A stretch of DNA of 8,494 bases, taken from assembly GCA_017649745.1 (NCBI GenBank), contig JAGCGE010000274.1, positions 1-8,494 on the forward strand. Reading direction: 5' to 3'. The position numbers were made by a program, and so were the translations under genes. Positions 1-7,631 of this stretch are shown piece by piece (the stretch's first letter is position 1; each line of letters begins with the position of its first letter). This DNA is from Clostridiales bacterium. GTDB taxonomy: Bacteria > Bacillota_A > Clostridia > Saccharofermentanales > Saccharofermentanaceae. The notes under the pieces are model-generated. The model did not search any database, was not told where the DNA came from, and was given only the letters and a program-made list of their open reading frames with translations.

Positions 1-8
1 ATTGTGCA

Positions 9-16
9 TATATTTG
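9..16 (+). promoter_or_regulatory. Possible Bacteroidales -7 promoter box
   Basis: The octamer TATATTTG matches the Bacteroides -7 consensus TAnnTTTG at every fixed position. The partner -33 TTTG element would lie 19 to 21 bases upstream, outside the window, so the promoter cannot be confirmed. If it is real, transcription would start at about 22-25 and give the first gene a leader of roughly 110 bases. Just downstream are three copies of TTGTAT (21-26, 28-33, 33-38), which could be a regulatory site or chance in T/G-rich DNA. Confidence 0.35.
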
Positions 17-34
17 TGCGTTGTATGTTGTATT

Positions 35-63
35 GTATCGGCATTGGATAGAGTGCCAGATAC
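35..63 (+). other. Bulged stem-loop in the leader of the first gene
   Basis: Bases 35-45 pair with 52-63 in an 11-bp stem: GTATC (35-39) with GATAC (59-63), and GGCATT (40-45) with AGTGCC (52-57, one T-G wobble). A58 is bulged and the loop is GGATAG. No T-run follows, so it is a poor intrinsic terminator for an upstream gene. If the -7 box at 9-16 is used, the hairpin sits near the 5' end of the mRNA, where it could stabilise the transcript. The rest of the leader, 64-132, is AT-rich and shows no Shine-Dalgarno sequence before the ATG at 133. Confidence 0.45.
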
Positions 64-132
64 TGATACGCGTACGGAAATGGAAAATAAATACAATAAT
101 TATAGTTTAACTTTTTTAAATCTATTCCATTT

Positions 133-3100
133 ATGAAAAAAAGATTCAATCTCTTTCTGATGGGTGCAGCTCTCGTTGCGGCACTCATAGGAATGGTGTC
201 TTGCCAAAAGGATTGGCAGAAGGACATTGATGACTTGGGTAGACAGATTAACGATCTGAGTACTCAACTCACCACTCTCCAGAACCAGATCTCTAATGGC
301 GAGATTGTCACTAATGTGACTCCTATTCAGGGTGGTATTAAAGTTACCACTAACAAGGCCTCCTATGACATTGTTGGTCAGAAGGGCGAAGGGTCTGTCG
401 TAAAGATTGGCGATGACGGCTACTGGTATATCGACAATAAGAAGACCGACTACAAGGCTCAGGGTGCAGCAGGTCAGAATGGCGATTATTATGTTCCTGG
501 AGCAAACGGCAAGTTTGACAAATACACTTGGAATGCTGATAAGGGAGCGTATGATAAGACTGCTACTGACATCTCTTACATCGCTCCAGGTGCAGTTACC
601 GCTGTATGGGCTGATGATGCTTTGACACTCTACGGAGTTGAAGGTTATGATGGCGGCTATACCCTTGAACTGCTTACTGGTCTCAAGGGACTCGCATTCG
701 TTCCCGAGCGTATTTTTGACGGACTTGGCCTTATTACCGTATATGAATTCACAGCTCCTGCAAATAACAAGGAGTTCCCGTTCGTAAACAAGGAAGGCGA
801 TGCTACATTCATTGCTACAGCTCCGACTGAGGTTACCTATCGTATGGACGCCGCAAACATCGATGTGGCCAAATATACTTGGGATTTCATCAATCGCGAG
901 GTTTACACCAAAGCAGCTGATCCAGATAATACAGATCTTGTTAAGATTGAAGAAGGACCTATAAAGGACGATTCTTTTGTTAGCTTCAAGATTCAGCTGC
1001 TCAAGTCTGTTGAGCCGGCTGATCATGAGAAGACTAACGACATTGTTGCACTCCGTGCTGTCGGTGATGATTCCGAGCCAGTTGTTTCCGACTACGCTTA
1101 CATTGAGAAGGAAACTAACAGTGGCTACGACCTTATCCACAAGGACGAATACGAGGAGACTGGTCCTCGCTATTATCGTACTGATCCTGTGGCAATCGAT
1201 GATGATACCGACTATAATGATGGTGAAGGCATCGAAGTTAGGGGCAATCTTAATCCAGCAACCCCTGTACTCGTTATAGATGAGAAGGAGAGTGTTAACC
1301 TCCTGGATTATGTTGAAACCTATGCCGAGCAGTTGGAAGATCTTGTTTCCACTGCAGGTGTTGACCCTACATACAAATTCTACTTCGCTGGTTTTGATGA
1401 TTCTGGAAAGGTTATCATAAGTACTGATTCCAAGAAAGCTACATATCTTTCTGACGATGATGATAAGACTAACCAGAATCAGTTCATTAAATTTGTTGAT
1501 GATTCCACTGTTGAAATCGACCGTGATTTCGTTAGCGCAGGACGTCCGGCTATCGGCCGTACTCCTCTTATTTATGTTCAGTCTATCTACAACGGTGTAA
1601 TCCTCGCTGAAGGCTTCATTAAGCTTGTTATCGTTGAAGAAGAGGAAGGTCCTCAGCCTCCTAAGCCTACACTTGGATACAAGGTATTCATCAAGCATGG
1701 TGGAGAGTTCGATTATGACTCCATCCCTGAGGAGGGTACCTATGTTGGAAGTGCATTCACTGATCCTAATACCGCTCTCAACTACGATGGTGATAACCAC
1801 GAGCTGAATGTAGCATGGGATGAGATGAACGTCAAGATGTTCAATGAGCTGGGTATGTCCTTCGAGGAGTTCCAGAATGCTTACAACGTTGATGAGCCTA
1901 TCCTTATTGTTAAGGATGCTAACAATGGTGAGCCTGGTGATCTGCCAGATGAGGGTAAGTACGAGTTCTCAGCTGATCTTGGTGAGCTGAATAACATCTA
2001 TAGCGATGGTCTGACAATTACCAAGCTTAGCCCTGCTAACTGGAAGCAGAACACCAACATAGTAGACCTTAAGCTTGATCCAGAGGTTGAGATTAGCGGT
2101 CCTCACTTCGTATACGTTGTTTACACTGCAAAGGACAACACCGAAAATGTTGATGCTGTTGTGAAGTTTGTATACAATGTTAAGCACGATCACACATACT
2201 CTGTTTCTACGTGGTTGCTTAACCCGGATTACATCCTTGGTAACCAGGATGAACTGAATCCTGTTGATCCGGTTGATTTCTACAATAAGCCTGCAACTCC
2301 TTACAATAAGGATAAATATGGTTGGGGCGCTGTTCGTATCAAGGGTCAGGAAGAAGCTATGCGTTCCGGTCTTACCGAGCATTTCTTAGAGTACATGACT
2401 CCTTTCAAGAACGATATTAATGATGAATCAATCTTCAAGTTCGAAATTAAGAACTATGCTACCGATGAGGTTGACTGGGAAGAGTGTGATTATCGTGACG
2501 AAACAACTTATGAGGATGGAACAGTTCATGCATATGTTCAGATGACTGGTGCCGAACTGAAGGAAATAATTGAAAATCCTGAGTTAGTTCCGTACATCTA
2601 TCTGAATACAGATAATGCATTGATCGCCAAGGGCTATGATGTTCTTGTAGAGGTTGAGGAGAATTGCGAAAAGCTCGATGAAGCTGAGTATGGCTACTAC
2701 TTCGTAGTATTCAAGGCCCTTGATGCTCACTTGAAACTCTTCAATGTTAAGCTTGGTACCTTCAAGGAGGTTAACGACTATGTATATGCGCATGAGCTTG
2801 TAGATGGTATCTTCGATGCTTACAATAACAAGATCTTCGAGTGGAGCGATAGCGCTTGGGTTGCGACTGAGGCAGCTGCTGTCTACGGAATCACAGGTAC
2901 TGAGGACCTTACTGTTGAGGTTAAGTCTGTACTGAATTATAAATATGATTCTGAGGAGTCATTTGGTGGTAACCTTTATCCGTTCGAGAAGGGTGCCTCT
3001 CTTATTCCTGCTCCTAGTGAGACAACAGAAACCGGTATTAACTGGTGGAACCTTGGAACTGATCTGCAGGTAGACAAGAAGGCTGAGTTTACGATTGTTG

Positions 3101-3267
3101 TTAAGTGGGGCGAAGACGTTCTGGTTGAGGACAATGGAACCGTTCTTGTTCTTGCTACCGCTAATAGTATCCACGCTCTACATGACGCTAACGATGCTGT
3201 CCTGGACCCTGTAGAGTACAAGGATGGTTGGTACTATGCCGTTGAGGCAGAAGCAGTGGTAGAGTAA
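133..3267 (+). CDS. Large acidic surface lipoprotein with DUF4988-like N-terminal coiled coil
   Basis: A 1044-residue exported lipoprotein of unknown function. Residues 1-23 form an SPII signal peptide (MKKR, hydrophobic core, MVS before Cys24). Residues 32-53 are a clean coiled coil with I/L at 32, 35, 39, 42, 46, 49 and 53 in 3-4 spacing. Next comes a Gly-rich region, about 55-145, with phrases such as KIGDDGYWYIDNKK and GQNGDYYVPGANGK. These resemble the DUF4988 ('PL29 lyase N-terminal') modules of Bacteroidales lipoproteins. I see no lyase catalytic domain. An acidic, proline-containing linker (502-512, EEEEGPQPPKP) divides the rest into two halves rich in Asp, Glu, Tyr and Val, probably beta-rich. 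Only two Cys occur after Cys24. Codon choice is strongly biased: the first ~550 codons contain no TTA, CTA or TCA, which suggests high expression. The start at 133 is fixed by the signal peptide. It could be an abundant surface or structural protein, but no function is assigned. Confidence 0.9.
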   Translation: MKKRFNLFLMGAALVAALIGMVSCQKDWQKDIDDLGRQINDLSTQLTTLQNQISNGEIVTNVTPIQGGIKVTTNKASYDIVGQKGEGSVVKIGDDGYWYIDNKKTDYKAQGAAGQNGDYYVPGANGKFDKYTWNADKGAYDKTATDISYIAPGAVTAVWADDALTLYGVEGYDGGYTLELLTGLKGLAFVPERIFDGLGLITVYEFTAPANNKEFPFVNKEGDATFIATAPTEVTYRMDAANIDVAKYTWDFINREVYTKAADPDNTDLVKIEEGPIKDDSFVSFKIQLLKSVEPADHEKTNDIVALRAVGDDSEPVVSDYAYIEKETNSGYDLIHKDEYEETGPRYYRTDPVAIDDDTDYNDGEGIEVRGNLNPATPVLVIDEKESVNLLDYVETYAEQLEDLVSTAGVDPTYKFYFAGFDDSGKVIISTDSKKATYLSDDDDKTNQNQFIKFVDDSTVEIDRDFVSAGRPAIGRTPLIYVQSIYNGVILAEGFIKLVIVEEEEGPQPPKPTLGYKVFIKHGGEFDYDSIPEEGTYVGSAFTDPNTALNYDGDNHELNVAWDEMNVKMFNELGMSFEEFQNAYNVDEPILIVKDANNGEPGDLPDEGKYEFSADLGELNNIYSDGLTITKLSPANWKQNTNIVDLKLDPEVEISGPHFVYVVYTAKDNTENVDAVVKFVYNVKHDHTYSVSTWLLNPDYILGNQDELNPVDPVDFYNKPATPYNKDKYGWGAVRIKGQEEAMRSGLTEHFLEYMTPFKNDINDESIFKFEIKNYATDEVDWEECDYRDETTYEDGTVHAYVQMTGAELKEIIENPELVPYIYLNTDNALIAKGYDVLVEVEENCEKLDEAEYGYYFVVFKALDAHLKLFNVKLGTFKEVNDYVYAHELVDGIFDAYNNKIFEWSDSAWVATEAAAVYGITGTEDLTVEVKSVLNYKYDSEESFGGNLYPFEKGASLIPAPSETTETGINWWNLGTDLQVDKKAEFTIVVKWGEDVLVEDNGTVLVLATANSIHALHDANDAVLDPVEYKDGWYYAVEAEAVVE

Positions 3268-3278
3268 TCTGTGTTGTT

Positions 3279-3326
3279 AATACTTAAAAGGAGAGAGAGC
3301 GCGAACTCTCTCTCCTTTTAAGTATT
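3279..3326 (+). terminator. Perfect 21-bp intercistronic hairpin, terminator or attenuator
   Basis: Bases 3279-3299 pair without a mismatch with 3306-3326 around the loop CGCGAA. The inner stem is a GGAGAGAGAG / CTCTCTCTCC block flanked by AAAA on the left and TTTT on the right, so the T-tract is built into the stem and the element could terminate transcription in either direction. It begins 11 bases after the stop of the first gene and ends 18 bases before the ATG of the second, filling most of the 77-base gap. I found no TTTG / TAnnTTTG promoter pair between it and the next gene. It may therefore act as a partial terminator, or as a 3' stabiliser of the upstream message. Confidence 0.85.
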
Positions 3327-3344
3327 TATATCATCGTTTCTATT

Positions 3345-5261
3345 ATGAAGAAGTTTTTTTCTCGCCTAGTCATATCATTGTCATTTTTTAGTTTATTAGT
3401 GTGTTGCACACCTGATTCGTTGAGTCTGACTGATAATAATAAAGTCCCTATCGCTTCTTTGTGGGCAACTATAGAAGGAGAACCTGGAACTAAAACAGAG
3501 TTTGGCCAATCGACAACGTCAGGTAGCTTTTTTCAGATACTTTGGAAAGCTGGAGACCAGATAAACGTTTTTTATGCAAATGCATCTTCAACTGCTTCTT
3601 CAAAATATGAAACGGAGACCGGTGGAGCTACAGCTAATTTCTCTTTAGTATCCGGGAGTACTCCTGGAGGCGGTTCTTTTCTAGGCCTCTCTCCATACAA
3701 TGATAATGCAACTGCAAATATATCTTCTAAATCTATTTCGACTTCTATCCCGATTGAGCAAAAGGCAAATGCTAATAGCTATGATCCAGAGGCTTTTATA
3801 TCTGTTGGATATTCTACAAAGTCCAATCAGATGGCATTCTATAACGTGTGTGGAGGCCTTTGTTTCACTTTAACCGGTTCAAACGTTTCAAAGTATAGCC
3901 AGATAGAATTGAAGGGTAATGCCAATGAAAAGATAGCTGGACCTGTGAATATCTCTTGTTCGACGGCTACTGCACCTATTTCTTCTTCTGTGTCTGGTAG
4001 TACTACGACTGTTAGTCTTATCCTTCCTGAAGGTAAATCTTTTGAAAAGAACAAAAAATATTATCTTTTGTTCTCACCTACCATTTTTTCGAAAGGTTTC
4101 ACTATATCCTTTAAGGATGCTAGCGGTAATGTACTTGTGAAAAGTGAGTGTAAATCATATGTGGAGTTCAAACGCAGTGTTTTCGCTTCTGTTAACGGAG
4201 CTGATAATCCGGATACAGTGATTAAAATCCGTGACGGAGAGCTTCTTTCGAAGGACGGCACAGCAAATTGTTATATTGTATCCAAGGCGGGATCTTATAA
4301 GTTCCCTTTGTCCCGAGCGACGGAAACGGATTATCTATCAGGAGTTACCAGCGTGAAAGTTCTCTGGGAGACGGACAATACTATCGGAGAGCAATCTACA
4401 GGTAGTATTGTCACTAATGTAGGGACTAACAAGAAATACGTTTATTTCGATACTCCCACTACCTTGAAGGAAGGTAATGCAGTAATTGCAGCTTACAGTA
4501 ATAAAGAGATTGTTTGGAGTTGGCACATCTGGGTAAGTAAGGATTATAATCCAGTGACTTCTAGCCAGAAGTATACAGGTAAGAAAGCAGCGATGATGGA
4601 CCGTAATCTGGGAGCATTATCGGCCACGGCCTCCAATTCATTATCCAACGGTCTTTTCTATCAATGGGGACGCAAGGATCCTTTCCCTGGCGCGGTCGAA
4701 TCATATGTCGAGAGTTCAAATGGTGGTCACTTGATGAGAACCACGATGGGAGATAAGTTAACTACCGTTTCTTCAGAGACAGTGGAAGCGACGGTGGATT
4801 ATGCCATCGCCCATCCCGATACTTATATCACGACGTCTAAGAGCAATGGTGATTGGCTTGCCACACCTAATCATGAATTATGGGGGCAGTCCAAGACTAT
4901 TTACGATCCATGTCCAGCTGGTTGGAAAGTCCCTGCGGCCAATGTTTTAGACTCAAGCAAGCAGCATGTTCTTGAACAAGAAGCTTGGACTAATTTGAAT
5001 TATCGCCGGGTTGATGGCAATATTAATGGAGTCTGGCTGGATTCAGACCGAGCATGGTATCCCAATAATGGATACATCAGTCTCGCTGGTAAGCTTCTTA
5101 TGGTGGGCCAGTACTCCTGTTATTGGTCAAGTTCTCGCAATTCTCTAGCCGTATACGCAATGGAGATGAGCAAGACAGGCACTAGTTTGACATTTGATCC
5201 CCGTTGTTATGGTAAGGTTCGAGGCGAAGGCCATTCTGTCCGCTGTGTTAAAGATAATTAG
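3345..5261 (+). CDS. Lipoprotein with fimbrillin-like N-terminal half and FISUMP C-terminal domain
   Basis: A 638-residue exported lipoprotein. The signal peptide ends in LLVCC, so the lipidated residue is Cys20 or Cys21. Residues ~30-290 look like a fimbrillin/Mfa-type fold: a TKT motif at 49-51, ILWKAGDQINVFY at 65-77, then Ser/Thr/Gly-rich strands. Residues ~305-638 carry hallmarks of the Fibrobacter succinogenes major paralogous (FISUMP) domain: GTANCYIVS near 305, WSWHIWV at 391-397, MMDRNLGAL at 417-425, YQWGRKDPF at 439-447, DPCPAGWKVP at 521-530, YSCYWSSS at 590-597 and the terminal SVRCVKDN. FISUMP domains have no known enzymatic role and are usually found on surface or secreted proteins. 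The gene ends in TAG six bases before the BIG2 gene, so the two are surely co-transcribed. Codon use is less biased than in the first gene, suggesting lower expression. A fimbrial-tip or adhesin role is possible but is inference. Confidence 0.9.
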   Translation: MKKFFSRLVISLSFFSLLVCCTPDSLSLTDNNKVPIASLWATIEGEPGTKTEFGQSTTSGSFFQILWKAGDQINVFYANASSTASSKYETETGGATANFSLVSGSTPGGGSFLGLSPYNDNATANISSKSISTSIPIEQKANANSYDPEAFISVGYSTKSNQMAFYNVCGGLCFTLTGSNVSKYSQIELKGNANEKIAGPVNISCSTATAPISSSVSGSTTTVSLILPEGKSFEKNKKYYLLFSPTIFSKGFTISFKDASGNVLVKSECKSYVEFKRSVFASVNGADNPDTVIKIRDGELLSKDGTANCYIVSKAGSYKFPLSRATETDYLSGVTSVKVLWETDNTIGEQSTGSIVTNVGTNKKYVYFDTPTTLKEGNAVIAAYSNKEIVWSWHIWVSKDYNPVTSSQKYTGKKAAMMDRNLGALSATASNSLSNGLFYQWGRKDPFPGAVESYVESSNGGHLMRTTMGDKLTTVSSETVEATVDYAIAHPDTYITTSKSNGDWLATPNHELWGQSKTIYDPCPAGWKVPAANVLDSSKQHVLEQEAWTNLNYRRVDGNINGVWLDSDRAWYPNNGYISLAGKLLMVGQYSCYWSSSRNSLAVYAMEMSKTGTSLTFDPRCYGKVRGEGHSVRCVKDN

Positions 5262-5267
5262 TACTCC

Positions 5268-6380
5268 ATGCGTATGAGAAACAGATTTTTATTATTGATT
5301 TCGTGCATCCTGACCTTAATTTCATGCGCACCTGAACCTGTGCGAGTAACAAGTATTACCCTTAACACTAAGGCGATTACGCTTGAGGTAGGAGCAACCG
5401 AAAGACTATCGGCGACGGTCTCACCCAACAACGCCGACAATCCGACAGTTATTTGGACAAGCGACAACGCATCTGTTGCCAAAGTGTCCGATGGTGTGAT
5501 TACGGCCATAGCTCCTGGTTCTGCCCGTATTACTGCTAAGTCAGATGACGGTGGATTATCAGACGTATGCGTAGTGACTGTTCCAATTCCGTACGTATCT
5601 GTTACAGGAGTAAGCATAGATAAAGCGTCTGTGAGTCTATATGAAGGTGGAACAGCGCAGTTGATAGCTACTATCACTCCTTCTGATGCGGACGACCCGT
5701 CCCTTCGCTGGTCCAGCAAGAATCCTGATGTGGTGTTGGTCACAACAGATGGTAAGTTATTGGGATTGGCTCCCGGAAATGCTGATGTCACAGTTGAGAC
5801 GGTGGATGGGAACTTCAGCGCGACTTGTAAGGTGACAGTAAAGGAAGTAAGAATGGAATTGAAACCTCCGACATTGGATATTATAATCGGAGATGAAGCA
5901 GATATTAAGGTAAGTCTAGGTGAGCAATTGGAGGGGGCTGATGTAAATGTCAGGTGGTATAGTACGGAAGAGAGCATAGTATCTGTAAATGACAAAGGTC
6001 ATGTTAAGGCTCATTCTGTCGGTGATGCTGTTATATGTGCAGCTAGTGAGAAGGGCAAGACAGCCTTTTGCAAGGTTCATGTACGGAATAAGGTTGAATC
6101 GGTTAAGGTGACTGCTTTGACGGGGGAGAGTCAGATCAGTATTGGAGAGACTCTCCAACTGACGGCTAATGTTACTCCTGCAAATCTTCCGGACATTGAG
6201 ATAGAATGGAAATCAAGCGACACGTCGATAGCGACTGTAAATGCTGATGGTCTTGTTACGGCCAAGAGGGAAGGCACTGTTAAGATTACTGCTACTGTGA
6301 CTAACGGATCGCAAACTAAATCTTCTGACTATGAGATACAGGTCATTCAGCAGCAGGTTAAATCTATCGAACTTGATTAG
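5268..6380 (+). CDS. BIG2-repeat surface lipoprotein, cut short by an amber codon after four repeats
   Basis: The N-terminal 370 residues of a protein that was probably 806 residues long. The signal peptide ends in the lipobox LISC with Cys20 as the likely lipidated residue; an identical LISC at 10-13 comes too early in the hydrophobic core. Met1 or Met3 (5274) could be the start. Four complete BIG2 Ig-like repeats follow at about 25-106, 110-191, 194-273 and 275-362. Each has the pattern of a strand start (SITL), a mid-repeat W-S/T-S phrase, a VxxVSxxGxV turn, GxAxIxA, and mostly CKVTV at the end. Repeat 3 is the most diverged. The reading stops after seven residues of repeat 5. BIG2 domains act as spacers or adhesive stalks in surface proteins such as invasins and intimins. 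The gene follows its neighbour by six bases. The product could still be exported and lipidated, so a shortened stalk may be functional. Confidence 0.8.
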   Translation: MRMRNRFLLLISCILTLISCAPEPVRVTSITLNTKAITLEVGATERLSATVSPNNADNPTVIWTSDNASVAKVSDGVITAIAPGSARITAKSDDGGLSDVCVVTVPIPYVSVTGVSIDKASVSLYEGGTAQLIATITPSDADDPSLRWSSKNPDVVLVTTDGKLLGLAPGNADVTVETVDGNFSATCKVTVKEVRMELKPPTLDIIIGDEADIKVSLGEQLEGADVNVRWYSTEESIVSVNDKGHVKAHSVGDAVICAASEKGKTAFCKVHVRNKVESVKVTALTGESQISIGETLQLTANVTPANLPDIEIEWKSSDTSIATVNADGLVTAKREGTVKITATVTNGSQTKSSDYEIQVIQQQVKSIELD

Positions 6381-7631
6381 ACCGCCTTGTCATTGATTGA
6401 GGGCGAGACGTATTCATTGAAAGCAACGATTAAGCCCGAAAATGCTTTTGATAAAACAATTAAGTGGGAATCTTCCGTTCCTTCTGTCGCTACAGTATCC
6501 GATAAAGGCGTGGTGACTGCAGTAAAGGAAGGCACTGCTATAATAACTGCAAAATGTGGAAATAAGACTGCTTCTTGTCAGATAACTGTTCATACCAAGT
6601 TTATCAACGTGACGGGTGTGTCACTGGATAAAGAATCATTGACGCTCGATTTGAACACAGAGGCTCAACTGACAGCGACAGTTCTGCCCTCTAATGCTGG
6701 CAATAAGGCTGTCATGTGGACTTCCTCTGATCCTTCCGTCGTCTCGGTAAGTGCTAAGGATAATGTTGCGACGGTTACAGCGAAGTCTGTAGGAGAAGCC
6801 GTGATCTATGTTGAGACCATGGATGGTAGCTTTACCAAGGAATGTAAGGTGACAGTCAATATCCCGGTATCTTCAATAACGCTTTCCCAGACCTCTGCGA
6901 CGCTTGCTTTTGGTCAGTCTTTAACACTGTCTGCAACCGTTTTACCTGTCGATGCGTATAATACTACCCTTGAGTGGTCATCTTCTAATTCTTCAGTAGC
7001 TTCGGTTTCTGAAGGGGTTGTATCTGCAGGAACAACTACTGGGGCAGCTATTATCACAGTCAAATCTAAGAGCAATCCTCAAATAAAGGCTACTTGCAAA
7101 GTAACCGTTAAGGCTGAGGTCATCCTTGTTTCCAAGATTACAATTTCCCCGAGTAGCTTAAACTTGTCTCTCAATCAGACAGCAAAACTGACGGCCACTG
7201 TTTATCCCTCCAATGCAGATAACAAGACTATTATCTGGTCTGTTCCTCAAGGGGCGATTACTTCTGTTGATCAAAACGGAAACGTTAGGGCGGTTAAAGT
7301 TGGAACCTCTAGAATAATTGCTAAATCTGCTGATGGGAATGCTCAGGCGTGGATTACAGTTACTGTTACTAAGAAGGCGGTTAGTTCTGTATCTGTTTCT
7401 CCGTCCTCGTTGATATTAAAAGTAGGTGAGACTTATGATTTAAAAGCGACGGTTGCACCTTCTGATGCCTCCATTACTACTGTTTCGTGGAGTTCTTCCG
7501 ATTCTTCCGTTGCTACGGTGGATCGCTCTTCAGGAAGAGTTACAGCTAAAGGTGATGGAGAGGCTACCATAACTGTTCAGTCTACAGATGATTCAACGAA
7601 GAAGGCTACCTGTAAAGTAACAGTCCTTGCT
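5340..7631 (+). repeat. Array of nine tandem BIG2 repeats, about 80-89 codons each
   Basis: Read through the TAG, the frame from 5268 encodes nine Ig-like repeats beginning near codons 25, 110, 194, 275, 364, 446, 534, 621 and 705. They are clear at protein level (conserved W, the SVA-V turn, and C-K-V-T-V in repeats 2, 6, 7 and 9), but diverged in DNA. Repeats 2 and 6 look the closest pair, sharing VTGVS-DK near the start and VET-DG-F-CKVTV at the end. Repeats 4 and 8 lack the terminal Cys. Repeats 3 and 5 have two Cys each. Conserved repeat structure on both sides of the TAG shows that the two ORFs are halves of one gene. Confidence 0.88.
6378..6380 (+). other. In-frame TAG interrupting BIG2 repeat 5
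   Basis: The codons read GAT TAG ACC GCC at codon 371 of the frame that opens at 5268. The same frame then stays open to the TAA at 7686-7688. Aligned with the other repeats, the TAG position is Lys in repeats 2 and 6 (GAT AAA) and Gln in repeat 7, where CAG ACC matches TAG ACC. A single C-to-T change from CAG, or A-to-T from AAG, explains the stop. A sequencing error, a nonsense mutation segregating in a population, or suppressed amber reading are the options. Confidence 0.85.

Noticed and set aside
1453..1467. DDDDK sequence (residues 441-445) resembling an enteropeptidase site
   Set aside because: The protein is very rich in Asp, so the match is expected by chance and nothing suggests processing there.
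100..1800. 566-codon open frame on the - strand opposite the first gene
   Set aside because: It is codon-phased with the + strand gene, which uses no TTA, CTA or TCA there, so the reverse frame has no stops. It lacks domain features and a start context, while the + strand protein has a signal peptide and a coiled coil.
133..3267. Polysaccharide lyase activity suggested by the 'PL29 N-terminal' family name
   Set aside because: Only the short N-terminal module resembles that family. No catalytic domain is visible in the remaining ~900 residues.
5258..5995. 245-codon open frame on the - strand opposite the BIG2 gene
   Set aside because: It is a shadow of Ser/Thr/Val-rich repeat coding. It has no recognisable domain, and the + strand shows clear BIG2 repeats.
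6125..6156. 8-bp inverted repeat GGAGAGTC / GACTCTCC inside BIG2 repeat 4
   Set aside because: It lies wholly within coding sequence with a 16-base loop and no T-run. It is probably chance.
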